Source: Anaspis maculata (Eukaryota > Arthropoda > Insecta > Coleoptera > Scraptiidae). Taken from it: a DNA stretch of 64,000 bases. The DNA lies in NCBI GenBank assembly GCA_949128115.1, contig OX421966.1, positions 61,749,416 to 61,813,415 on the forward strand, read 5' to 3'. The notes under the pieces are model-generated. The model made no database searches. It saw only the letters and a list, made by a program, of their open reading frames with translations, and was not told where the DNA came from. The position numbers and the translations under genes are program-made. This document shows positions 10,109 to 20,519 of the stretch, in pieces (positions within the stretch are counted from its first letter, which is position 1; each line of letters starts with the position of its first letter).

Positions 10109-10421
10109 TGGCTACGTTTACACCGTGGCTTTGGTCCGCGACCTAAGCACTAAATTCGACCCAAATAAATTTAGTCCACGTGGTGTAAACGATCGTAGAC
10201 AAGACCAAATTAGGACCAAGTAGCTTGGTTCAGGTCTCTGGTTAGCCGTGGACTGAAGTAAATTTAGTTTTTATATTTATTTAGTTTAAGTTCATATTTT
10301 GAAATAGGTCGGCCGCGTTAGTCTGCCGGTGAAAACGCTGGAAGAGAAAAATTACTTTGGGTGGGATTTGGGTCAGTGCTTGGGTCAGTCTAGTTTTAGT
10401 CCACTGGTGTAAACGTAGCCA
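10109..10421. mobile_element. MITE with TGGCTACGTTTACACC ends
   Basis: TGGCTACGTTTACACC at 10109 and GGTGTAAACGTAGCCA ending at 10421 are exact inverted copies. The interior contains further inverted pieces (CCACGTGGTGTAAACG) and no coding frame. A/T-rich flanks (TATAA and ATATA) may be the target duplication. The mariner's right end lies 5 bp to the left. Confidence 0.82.
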
Positions 10422-10514
10422 ATATATGCAGGGGAGCAGGCTGGCTACGGACCAATCAAATGCGAATAGGCGATTAACGCATGCGCATTGGTTTGCACAT
10501 CAGTCAATCTCAAA

Positions 10515-10680
10515 TTCTTTTGGAATTCCAAATCAGAACGGGAAATATTTTCACTTGGATTTTCATTTGAGATGTTTTCTTTGGAATTCCAAATCAGAAC
10601 GGGAAATAGTTTCATTTGGATTTTCATTTGAGATATTTTCTTTGGAATTCCAAGTACAAAGTAAATAAATTTCACATGGA
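10515..10680 (+). repeat. 61-bp tandem repeat containing GGAATTCC
   Basis: TGGAATTCCA begins at 10521, 10582 and 10643, giving a period of 61 bp over about 2.6 units. Each unit also holds CAGAACGGGAAAT and TTTTCATTTGAGAT. It continues the GGAATTCC motif seen at 7.4-8.1 kb. Confidence 0.88.
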
Positions 10681-11177
10681 ATTGCCAGTGATTTGTAGTT
10701 CGGGCAAATTCCAGATGAAAAGCATCAGAAAGCCAATGGAAGTTATGAAAAAAGTATTTGGATTTCCGATCGATATAACTTCATATGGAGTTCCAAATGA
10801 AAGCATGGTTGTGGATTAGAGGTAACCAGATGAAACACGATGACACCTAATCAAAACCATCGACTCCAATTGGTGAAACCATTGGATACCAACTGGCATT
10901 CATCTGGCATTTACAACAGGGGAGTGAAAGACGGAGTCTAGGTCAACCGTGCGCTTGTCGACCCCAGTGCTTGAATTGACCGACCATCAAACATCTAGGC
11001 ACCACATTGTGACTCGGTGAGTCCGGCTGGTCCGGGAGAGGGGTACAATGGGCCCAATAATGAGGCCTACGTGCCAGGTGAAACTATGTTTCACCAACTC
11101 CCCAAATGGAATCCAGAATTCAGACTGTGCTTTTGTTGCAGTCGGGTCAAGTCACGTATATCCCGTCCATTTTTCAT

Positions 11178-11357
11178 TTCCAGTAGAATGATGACTTATT
11201 GGAGCATAAACATAAAGTGACAAGCTGGAGCGCTAGGAGGATCCGGCTGATGGCCGCTGATAGCTTTGCTCCAAAACTTTGCAGGTGTCATCAGCCGTAG
11301 CCGTAGCCCCTCAGCTTGTCACTTTATTTTTGCTCCAAAAAGTCATTCTACTGAAAA
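11178..11357. mobile_element. Palindromic MITE
   Basis: CCAGTAGAATGATGACTT, then GGAGCA and AGTGACAAGCTG on the left match in reverse complement CAGCTTGTCACTT, TGCTCC and AGTCATTCTACTG on the right. The arms cover most of the 180 bp. No coding capacity. Confidence 0.78.
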
Positions 11358-11587
11358 TAAAAAGTGAACGAGACATAAAGTTGTGTAAAGTGATTACATT
11401 TCGAAGTTTGAGTTATTCACATAAGCAGTATCATGTTGGTGAAGATATCAGTGCTTTTTTTATTCTTTGAAAAAGCTGATATAAAAATAATGGGATAACT
11501 TTTTCTGTCCGCTCTTCCACCATCTGAGAGTTGAAGTAACCACATATAAGTTGTACCTACCTGGTGATTTTGCAGTCAAAGAAAAAT

Positions 11588-12239
11588 ATGGCTGAAATAC
11601 TTAAGACTGAAAAAGAAGCCCAACAGCCAGTAGAAGATTCAGATGGAAGCCCAGGTGGAAAGGCACGTCTCCATGAATTGTTGGACGACTTGGAAAAATG
11701 CTTCAAGAAAACTGGATTGGTCTCAGACAAAAAAGCTCGAGCGCTTGGCTACGTCACAGATTTTCTAACATCCGTCAGAAACTACAAGTACAGTAAGTCT
11801 ACGACCAGCATCAGCACATATTGAACATCCTATGTTGAAAACACGTTTTTTTTCCTGAACAGGCGAACCGGAGAATTTAGAAGACGTGATAGAAAGACTA
11901 GATGCCAATGGCTGCTACACAACGAAAGACGGCGAAGAGAAAAACTTGTTCGATGAACTACGGAAAAAAGCGGACGAGATCGACCGGACGCTAAAAGAAG
12001 CCGGGAAAGGCCAACGAATGGAGTTTCTGGACTACCACGAGATCCACCAGAGCTTGGAAAAGCTTAAAAGTTTGGTGGGTAAAGCGTTGCAAGACTGGTA
12101 CCGCGATTGTCCTAAATCTAATAAGGAGATTGTGAACAAAGCGGTAAGTGTAGTAGATCTCGTCGTGAAGATGCAAGGTCTGTTGGAAACGAAAGTTAAA
12201 CCGGGGATAAAGGTCGAAAAATTGAAGAAAGTATTATAG
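11588..12239 (+). CDS. Two-exon gene of unknown function, family copy 1
   Basis: I do not recognise the family. Exon 1 (11588-11792) ends at A|GTAAGT, the intron is 70 bp, and exon 2 (11863-12239) starts after CCTGAACAG. Splicing gives 193 residues. Exon 1 carries LHELLDDLEKCFKKTGL and then KARALGYVTDFLTSVRN. Exon 2 holds EFLDYHEIHQSLEKL and ends in a Lys-rich helix. Copy 3 (16944-17796) has the same KARALG..VDFL motif and the same phase-1 intron right after it, which is strong support that both are real genes. The protein looks helical and soluble, without a signal peptide. A TTTTGCAG just before the ATG suggests a 5' non-coding exon further upstream. Confidence 0.8.
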
Positions 12240-12304
12240 CAAGTCTGAATAAGTGTTCTTCTGCGTTTTATTAATGTTTATTTTGTGAAATATATGTTTC
12301 TACT

Positions 12305-12520
12305 TTTTCTTTTTTATTATTACCCAATTACTTGCTTATCGAAAAATGCTCGGTGTTTAACATCTCGAACGCCGTTGATAGCGGCTCTTCCATTTAGCAA
12401 GCATTCAAATTAAATCAAGGGCTGGTTATCGAGACGAAAATCCGACCGCCCACAGTGGGAATTGAACCCACGATCCCTGGTGTAGAATTCGGACGCGCTG
12501 ACCACACCACCACAAGCTCC
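12305..12520 (-). mobile_element. tRNA-derived SINE (minus strand)
   Basis: Read on the minus strand, a head starts at 12520 with a TAG(T)-like A box (GTGGTGTGGTCAGCGCG) and a B box GGTTCAATTCC (12457-12467) in a paired T arm. A body of about 150 bp follows, ending in an A-rich tail (AATAATAAAAAAG, near 12310). The head resembles Asp/Glu-type tRNA. It is a different family from the SINE at 1149-1529. The left boundary is approximate, and I found no clear target duplication. Confidence 0.68.
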
Positions 12521-12544
12521 TATGATGCAAAAGCTAGTTTATAC

Positions 12545-15500
12545 CATTTGTGTATGAATTCCTACCAACTGGAGCATATCAATTGTTGAAACTATTGTTC
12601 GATACCCAGACCAAGACGTTTATCCCACTAGACACAAACACGCTTGAAATCCTGGACAAAGCAGCTAAACATACTCACTTTTGGTCTCATTAACCTACTC
12701 TTGCTTGTACAACTGCTTGAAGGAAACATATCGTTTTGCAAACCGCCAGACCGTGCTATTTCTATAACTATACCAGATCCAAAAGCTGTCGCTTAGACTG
12801 GTAAACAGTTTTTCTTTATAAGCTATATGAACTGTCGCTTGAATACTGGCCAAATTAGTAAAGACAAAAACTATCGCTTCGACAACTTCTTGGAGGAAAC
12901 AATTCGTCGTTCAATCCGCTAGACCATGCTATTCCTATGACTAAGTAACAGATTCAATAAAAGGCATCGCATACAGTGGAAAAGTTTTTTTCATAAGCTA
13001 TTATACTGCCGCTTCACCTTGTAGAAAAGCTATTCTTGTCCAAAAGAGACAAAAATGATCGCTTGGATTACCTACTCCATGGTTTGTCTCCAATGCTATT
13101 ATAAACTGTCGCGTGAAATAGTAACCCTCGTACTAACCAAATTAGTTTAGACAAAAACTATCGCTTGGACAACTGCTTGGGGGGAACAATTATTCATTTT
13201 ACAAACCGCTAGACCATGCAATTTCTATAGCTACCACACTCAAAAGCTATCGCCTAGACAGCCTAGACTATAGCAAATAGTTTTTCTTATAGGCTATACG
13301 AATTGTAGCTCGACGTTGTAGGCAAAGCTATTTCTGTCTATTATGAACAAAAGTAATCGCTTGGACTACTCAATAATTTGTCTTCAATGCTATTACAAAC
13401 TGTCACTTGACATACTGGCCAAATTAGTTTAGAAAAAGAACTATCGCTTGGACAACTGCTTAAAGAAAACAATTCGTATTGCAAATCGCTGGACCATGCT
13501 ATTCCAATGGCTACCAGATCCAAAAGCTATCGCTCAGACTAGCAAACAGTTTTTCTTATAAGCTACATGCACTGCCGCTTGACCTTGAGAACAAAATTGG
13601 ACTACTCAGTAATCGGTCTGCTAAGCTATTATGAACTGTCGCTTGACATACTGGCAAAATTAGTCAGGACAAAAACTATCGCTCGGGCAACTGTTTAGAC
13701 TAGACAGCTTATCTCACAGGTACTAAACTGTCGCTCGAAATATAATAGACAAAACAGTTTTGATACATACACAAACCGAAACGACTCGCACTAGCAAACA
13801 ACTGGTCTTCTGCGCTACTAAACTGCCGCTCAGCTTCCTACACAGCATCTTTTTTGTCCAATAGTGAAAAACTATCGCTTGGACAATATTTGAGGGGCGA
13901 CAATTTGTTTAAAAAGCCACTGAACTGTCGTTCGCAATCCTAGAGACGAAGCAGTTTTGGTGACTATTATTAGAGACTAAACCATCGCCTGAACTGGCAA
14001 TTTCTATTATAAGCTACTAAACTGTCGCTTGAAACCAAACAGTAATTTTTTCTCGGACAACAAAAGCTATCGCTCACTAGACTGCCGCTTGGATAAATAG
14101 TCAATCTGTATCATAAGCGACTGATCTGTCGCTTGGAATAATGGTCGAAAATCAGTTTCTTAATCCAATTTCGAGTCTAATTTTAAAAAAAAATTGCTAC
14201 GGACAACATTTTTCAAGTATCGCTTTTACCGATGAGCAAAGCGAAAACCATCGCTTGAACTAAAAAAAAATATTGGTCAATTGCATCAACTGTCGCTTAA
14301 AATCATAGATGAAACAGGTTTTATCCAAGTAACTTGGAACTGTCGCTTGGACTGATAAACTGTCTTTCAAACTACCGAAACTGTCGCTTGAAGTGACAAA
14401 ACTGTTTCTGACTACTAGAGATGAAGATTATCACTTGGTCTTGCAAGCATACATGACATATTAGGCTACAAGACTGTCAGTTGTATTCTCAAGCAAGAGA
14501 GTTTGATTACTAAAGCCAAAAACTATCGCTTGGATTGATGGGTAATTGTGTCGATTACAGTACAAGTGTAGGCAGAATTACTGATTCGTTACATATTATG
14601 TCACTATAGTGGCGTTCGGACTGATGAATGAAGCATATTCTTTCAAATAATAAGAGGAAACAAAAATGGTCATTTGGATCAGCAAACACTTTGTCTTACA
14701 AAACTACTTATTGTCGCTTGGAATACTAGAAAAAGCAGTTTGAGCGTCAATTGTGAGTCAAAAACTATCGCTTAGACTAGCAAACATTGATTTGTACAAG
14801 CTACTAAATGATCGCTTGGAATACTGTCGACATAACACCAGTTTTTAAATGTCAGAAACAAGAAGTACATCTTTGACCGGTAAGCAATTCGACGCAAAAA
14901 CGTCAGTAGATGTAATATGAGTGATCGCGACCAAAATCCCATGTATTTTCTTATGGAGGTTCATTTACTTCATTTTGCAGACTTTTGATCAATGCCCTCA
15001 GGTGCGCGTGCGTCAGCTTGAATGTACATCTGGTTGCATAGCTTTTTAGTGCTATTTCTGGTTACCAGGAGTATCAACGTGACTAGTACCAATGGTCAAC
15101 GCCGTATGAACTGTCACCACCTGTCGTTGGAATACTATACTGACAAAATCAGTTGTCTAGCCATTTTTTGTCGCATATTGTCGCTATACTGGCGCTTGAA
15201 ATGATTGCCAAAACAGTTCCTTGGTTCCTTTCACTCAGATAAGGACTATAGCTTGGGCTAACAAACAAGTTGTTACCCAGCCAACGACTTTCGCTCGAAA
15301 TACTATCCACAAAAACAGTTTTTCGGTTATTGGAAACAGGAACTATCGCTTGTTCTAGAAAAAAAATCACTCAAACCGATCAATCCGTTGCTTGAAGTCC
15401 TAGACAAAGCAGTTTGTTCGATTGTTTGACTACTAGAAAAACAAAACTGTCACTTGGAATGATAGTAGTACAAGCTATTAAACTGTCGATTAAAATCTCA

Positions 15501-15950
15501 CCGACAAAAAACAAACCGGCGACTGTTGGAGGCAAGATCGCTTAGACTATGGGAAAACTTGCCTTACAAACCCACTCTCGCTTGTATACTATCAACAAAA
15601 AGAAAGTACTGTTTTGACTGTTCGAGATTAGCACTGTCACTTGGACTTGAAGCAATTTTCTCATCAGCTACCAAACTATCGCTCAAAATTCTATTGACAA
15701 AAACCCGTTGACTTACTATTGCTGGACACAGGAACTATCTATCGCATACGAAATTGTGTCTCATAAAATCACTGAACTGTCGCTTGAATTATTAAAAAAC
15801 AGTTTCTTTGACTATTGGAGACAAAGACCATCGCTTAGACAGTGAAATGAATTTTGTACAATAAGCTACTAAAACTGTCGCTTGAAATACAACCGACAGC
15901 AGTTTTCTACTGTTGGAGACAGAACTGTCGCTTGGACATTGGAACAATAT
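12545..15950. repeat. TCGCTTG array, about 48 degenerate units
   Basis: About 48 copies of AACTRTCGCTTGGA-like sequence occur in 3.4 kb, roughly every 45-50 bp. Two flavours tend to alternate: AACTGTCGCTTGAAATAC, and GACAAAAACTATCGCTTGGA. Between them are ACAGTTTTT and AAGCTAC-like links. In the left part (12.7-13.7 kb) a higher-order period near 280-285 bp is visible from the repeated CAAACCGCTAGACCATGC. A similar diverged stretch with only sparse units lies at 14.85-15.2 kb. No open reading frame spans the array. The last unit (15922) joins directly to the truncated gene copy 2. Confidence 0.88.
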
Positions 15951-15954
15951 ATCA

Positions 15955-16230
15955 GAAAATTACTCAACTAAGGCGTATTTCGACCTTATTGAGTTCTCGG
16001 TTATTCAACTCAAGTTCGACAAACAATTTAACGAAATTGTGGATCACGGCTACGTTGTCATTGAATTTATGACCAAGTTGAAGAAGAAGCTAGGAGAGAA
16101 GATGGAACCAAGAATGGAAGCGGGTGAAGTGGAAGCGAAGGCGGAGAAGCAAGCGGGAGAGAAAGTTGAAGAGAGAGTGGAAGACGAAGAAAGTGGAGAA
16201 AAGGAAGAGGATGTAGCTAAAAGCCAATAG
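15955..16230 (+). pseudogene. Truncated family copy 2 (exon 2 end only)
   Basis: From about 15970 the frame matches the middle and end of copy 3 exon 2: AYFDLIEFSVIQLKFDKQF against YFEIKEYLDENF...FVIQHKFDEQF, then DHGYVVIEFM, KLGEKMEP and EAKAEKQAGEK. The stop is TAG at 16228-16230. Everything upstream, including exon 1, the intron and the start of exon 2, is replaced by the TCGCTTG array. It also lacks the last 20 or so residues present in copy 3. The open frame extends back into the array (LSLGHW), but this is probably fortuitous. The 3' flank stays alignable with copy 3 (CTGAAATT...TTTGCG). Confidence 0.72.
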
Positions 16231-16640
16231 CTGAAATTTGTTTGCGTTTGTTTTTCTGTAATGTAAGTACTTGAGTCGTTTTTTTAATTGTGACGTCATT
16301 AAATGATTTGGAAAAGGCCGAGGAAAACGCTTTAAGGTTCTTCCGGAAAATTGAAATAGATCCCCAATTTTTTTTTTCAATTTTTCCAGTTATCATGATG
16401 ATGTTGCCAAGTTTCAATCTTCCTGTCTAACTCCAACTTCCCACCTAAAGGGACCGGACGTCTCGAAAAAATATTCACATAGCTTCCTGGATCTTAACTG
16501 GGAACGTATTGTGGTAGGTACCTACCACAACAGATTATTTTGTCTATCGTTTGGCCATATCGTTTGGCGTCTATCATTCCATGTATCCATGGCATCAATA
16601 TTGATGTTCTATAACATAGCCTTAGCGCCAATAATAACTA

Positions 16641-16760
16641 CCGTATGATCAAAAACTTTCCTCCTCTAGGCAGGCTGTGGTCTGGCCAAAATTAGCCTCG
16701 TTTGCCTGCCAATGACCAGACCACAGCCTGCCTAGAGGAGGAAAGTTCTTGATCATACGG
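16641..16760. mobile_element. TA-flanked MITE, CCGTATGATC family
   Basis: CCGTATGATCAAAAACTTTC at the left and its near-complement at the right pair over about 45 bp, with TA on each side (16639-16640, 16761-16762). The same ends bound the longer MITE copies found inside the 38-43 kb satellite, so this is a short member of that family. Confidence 0.85.
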
Positions 16761-16943
16761 TATAACTACGAGAAAAGATTCCATAAATTAAAAAAATCTC
16801 CGATAACATTTGTACAAGTAGGTACTTAAACGTCTTTCTTCAGGTCTTTATACTTATGTAAAAAAGCTAGTGAATTATTTATTCGGTTTTCTGTTTTATA
16901 TGCTCAGTAAGTGCTACTCGGCTTTCAATTGTTCGAAGTGGAA

Positions 16944-17796
16944 ATGGTCATTTCACCTTTACCTCCTGCTGGTCCTCAAACGCTGAAGCTACCGCCACCA
17001 GCACCAGACCAGAATAAAAAAAAGCCAAGAAATAGACAATATGAGCGATATCAGAAAACAATTGACGACTTGATCGCCGTTTTTGAAGCGAATGGATTGG
17101 AGTCCCCAAGAAAAGCTCGGGCACTCGGTCACATCGTCGATTTTCTCAAATACATTAAAAACATCACGTCCAGTAAGTTGATGTTAGTTAAAATTACAAG
17201 AGTTTCGCAAATCCCAGAACAAGACCTGCCAAATCGGACGGTAAAATGACGGTCTTGGTGAACTCGTCTTGGGTTTGATGACAAGGTAATCTTTTTCAAC
17301 AGGAGAAATGGACGAATGGAAGAAAATAGGTCACAGCGGTTGCGACAGCGGCAAACTACCCGACCAGTGCAAGCCCAAAACGAGCTGGCTTGAAGGAATA
17401 CGGACCAAACTGGAAGAGCACGGTGCAAAAATTGAAAAAATGGAGGCAGGCAAGAAGATCGAATTCATGGACTACTTCGAGATCAAAGAATACCTAGATG
17501 AGAATTTCAACAGTGTTGAACTCTTTGTTATCCAACACAAGTTCGACGAACAATTCAACCTTCTTGTGGACGAAGGGTACGCCGTTCTCAGCTTGATTGA
17601 GAAGCTGCAGAAGGAGCTGGAAGAGAAAATGGAACCAAAAACTGAAGCAAATAAAGCGGAACCAAAGGCGGAGAAGCAGGCAGGAGAGGAAGCTGAAAAG
17701 AAAACGAAAGGCGAAGAAAGTGGTGAAAGAAAAAGGAAGGGCCTCGGGGATGACGGATCAAAAGAGTCAAGAGAAAAATTTCCACGTTTGAACTGA
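16944..17796 (+). CDS. Two-exon gene of unknown function, family copy 3
   Basis: Exon 1 (16944-17172) ends A|GTAAGT, and exon 2 (17303-17796) begins after CTTTTTCAACAG. The spliced product is 240 residues. It starts with a Pro-rich segment (PPPAPDQNKKKP), then a helical part YQKTIDDLIAVFEANGL and KARALGHIVDFLKYIKN, the motif shared with copy 1. Exon 2 has EFMDYFEIKEYLDENFN and LSLIEKLQKELEEKMEP, then a Lys/Glu-rich, low-complexity tail with KAEKQAGEEAEKK and a basic RKRKG that could act as a nuclear signal. Intron position and phase are identical to copy 1, but sequence identity is low, so the duplication is old. No function can be assigned. Confidence 0.78.
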
Positions 17797-18099
17797 AATT
17801 AATTTTGCGCTTATCTGTGATATAGTTACTCAAGTCGATTTTTCTATAGTCATCTCAAGCAGATGTTTACTAATTTGTACTGGAGTGATTTTCATTTGGA
17901 GTAAAGTATTGTCAAAGTTATGCTGGCAAATCTTATTCACACAAGTTTTGAGGGGTTAGAAGCAAGCTTTCCAAATTGAAACGATTTTTCAATTTTCTGC
18001 CCTCCAACACCTCAAACTCATCCGCCAATATGGAAAATTTCAAAGGACACGAAAAGGTGATCCTTGGAAACAATTCAGATTTAAAATAGGTATAACTTA

Positions 18100-19090
18100 G
18101 GCAAATTTAAATATCAGATTTGAAAGAAGCGACACCACAACAACGTGGCTTTATTCGAAAATTCCAATATTTTTGCTTGTGGCGAATATTGTGTCCTTGA
18201 TTGTGTCGTTTTCTACTGAATCTGAAAGGCAATGCAGTTATTATATCAATTTTAGCGTTGAATTGGTATTTTTAAATTGGTTAAAATGAAATCAAGTCCA
18301 GATCATCTGAAATGCCTTTTTACATAATAATCGTACTAACGACGTTCATTACAAGAGGATAAGATAAATCATTTGAAAATTTCGTTGGATTGATGGATTT
18401 TCAAAAATTCCAAAATGCTGACGATTTTGCGATTTTTTACAGTTTTTCAAAATTTCTATTTTTTATTTGAGGCGAGCAGGGTATCGGTTTTTACTATCGT
18501 GATCTTAGTTTGTGCGTCATTCTGGTGAAAAAAGACACACCCACTTGCTTTCTTCAAAAATTTCAAATTTGATGTTCTGAGACTTTCTGAAATTTTATCA
18601 CATTTTCCATTCCTTGAGTTTCTTGCTTGAAACAAGTATGGTATCCTTCTCTATTCGAGCAGTAAAATCATGATATTTTTTTTGCATCAGCTTAGTGAGT
18701 TTAGGTCTAATTTAATGAAATAAAATTGAGTCCAAATCAAATCCGAGAAATTCAATGTAGAAGTTTTCGCGACTTTTTTGCAGTTTTTTGAAATTTTGTT
18801 ATTTTTTGTTCGATGCGTCTTCTACTAATGTCTTTTTTTACAAATCTGGACTTGAACAACGCGATAATGACATTTGTTGCTATGCCATTTTGGATTTTGA
18901 AATGACGAACAAAACGAAACCTCATTTCGGTTTTCCAAAAAAATCAAAGTTGACGTTTCTGGCAGTTCTTCAAAATTCTGATATTTTGTCCAAGTAGGCG
19001 AGTAGGGCGCGATTCTTTCTAAATAGGCAATGTGGTTATCACATTGGTTTTGGCATCATTTTCGTGGAATTCGAATTTGTTAAAATACAG
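18100..19090. repeat. Repeat family B, about 5 diverged units
   Basis: Units contain GTATCGKTTTYTACT-like sequence (18205, 18480, 18640, about 18830 and 19006), a TGACGTTTCTG / TTTTTCAAAATT segment and a GCRTCATTTTC-like segment. They are related to the denser array at 20.5-24.1 kb. Confidence 0.65.
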
Positions 19091-19169
19091 GCTGGTACAA
19101 GATTTGGTAAAAAAAATTCGCAGGTCGACAAAGGGTTGAAGAATTGGTGGGCTCGCCTCAAAAATCGTA

Positions 19170-19820
19170 TATTCATTTTCAAACTTCCCACCCAAGAAAA
19201 ATTTTTCCAAGAAAACGCCAAAATTTATGACACGTCTTGCCAAATTTTTATCTTCAACCCCTTTGCCCCTACTCTACCCTACTTTGGAATTTCAAGTAGC
19301 ATCACCTATCATGTGTCATACATCAAACTGAAGGTAATGAAATTTTTCTTCTGTCGAACATATTTTGGAAGTTTCCGAACCATTTTCCAATAACCCTCCG
19401 CAAAATGCTCTCATTGTTAATTGAAGGTCATCTTCAACCCTTTAGCTCCCACCATACTTTGCTTTGAAAGTTTCAAATGGCATTACTTACCTTGTGAAAC
19501 ATCAAATTGAAGATGATAAAATTCTCTTTTCTGTAAAAAGCAATTTGAACTTCCCTGAACCACCGTCTAGCCCTTTCAAAAAATTATCCCAATTGGCAAT
19601 TGGGGGGAGAAGGGGTTGAAAACAGAACTTTTGCAAGACGTGTCTCAGATGTCTCCCTCGAAATAACAGTCGACCTGTTTTGGTCAGGAATCTATTTCTC
19701 AAGAATCGGGATAGTTGATAGGGAAAAACTTTACTTTATTTGACAATGTTGTCATCTTCGAAATAAAAATCGACCTGTTTTGGCGTTTTCCTGGAAAAAA
19801 ATTCACAATTATGTAGTGAT
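19170..19820. repeat. Dispersed repeat family C (orientation 1)
   Basis: This stretch has AGTAGCATCACCTAT, GTCATACATC and CCCTACTTTGGAATTTC. It matches the reverse complement of 50550-50990 (ACATCAAAGG-like, GAGGTGATGCT, AAATTTCAAAGTAGGGTAG). Family-specific phrases such as CGACCTGTTTTGG and GATGTCTCCCTCGAAAT occur in both. No coding function. Confidence 0.65.
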
Positions 19821-20519
19821 GCAAAATTACCGTAGATTTCACCGAAGCTGTCGCCAATATCTGTGATCTTGATGTATCTTTTTCAAGTAACATGGGTATC
19901 CCCCTTCTCTTCTTGAGGAGGGATAGAGCAGGCTGGGGGCTTAAATTCTTATATTTCGAACCAATTTCGACAAGTTTGGTATCGTTTTCGACTGAATTAC
20001 ATCTCCTGAACTCAACCATGACTTTAAACATCGATAGCAGCACGTTCAAACAAATTGTTCAGAGTTCAGAGAATAGATGTTTTGTGGCTCCTCTTTGAAG
20101 TTAATTTTTGGAATGTTTCAGACATTTTTGGTTGATTTCATTCCAGGTTTATTATTTTGGACTAAATATTTCACGCCTGTGGAACGTGTTTTAGCGCAGT
20201 CTTTTGTTTGGAAAAATGAAATAAAAAAGTCATTTCTGTAAACTTATATTGAGCAAATTTTTTGATTATTTTACAACGTCTGAAATGTTATAAAATTCAT
20301 AGTCTACTGTCCTATGGAAGAATTTTGCGAGATGGAGCGAATCCATGATCTCAGATGAGGGGCAGCCTTGAAGGGGGGTGTGCGGTGTGAGTTTGGGGGG
20401 GGGAGATATTTTGCTTATACAGGGTGATTCAAAAGTGTTTAGCCACCTTGAAGCTGCGTAATATAGAGATGTAGTAGAGTGCTGGAAAATTGTCAAAAAA
20501 AAACATCCATGACGCTGTG

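Noticed and set aside
12545..15950. CRISPR array or direct-repeat/spacer system
   Set aside because: Repeats are degenerate, spacing is irregular, spacers resemble each other, and the genome is eukaryotic.
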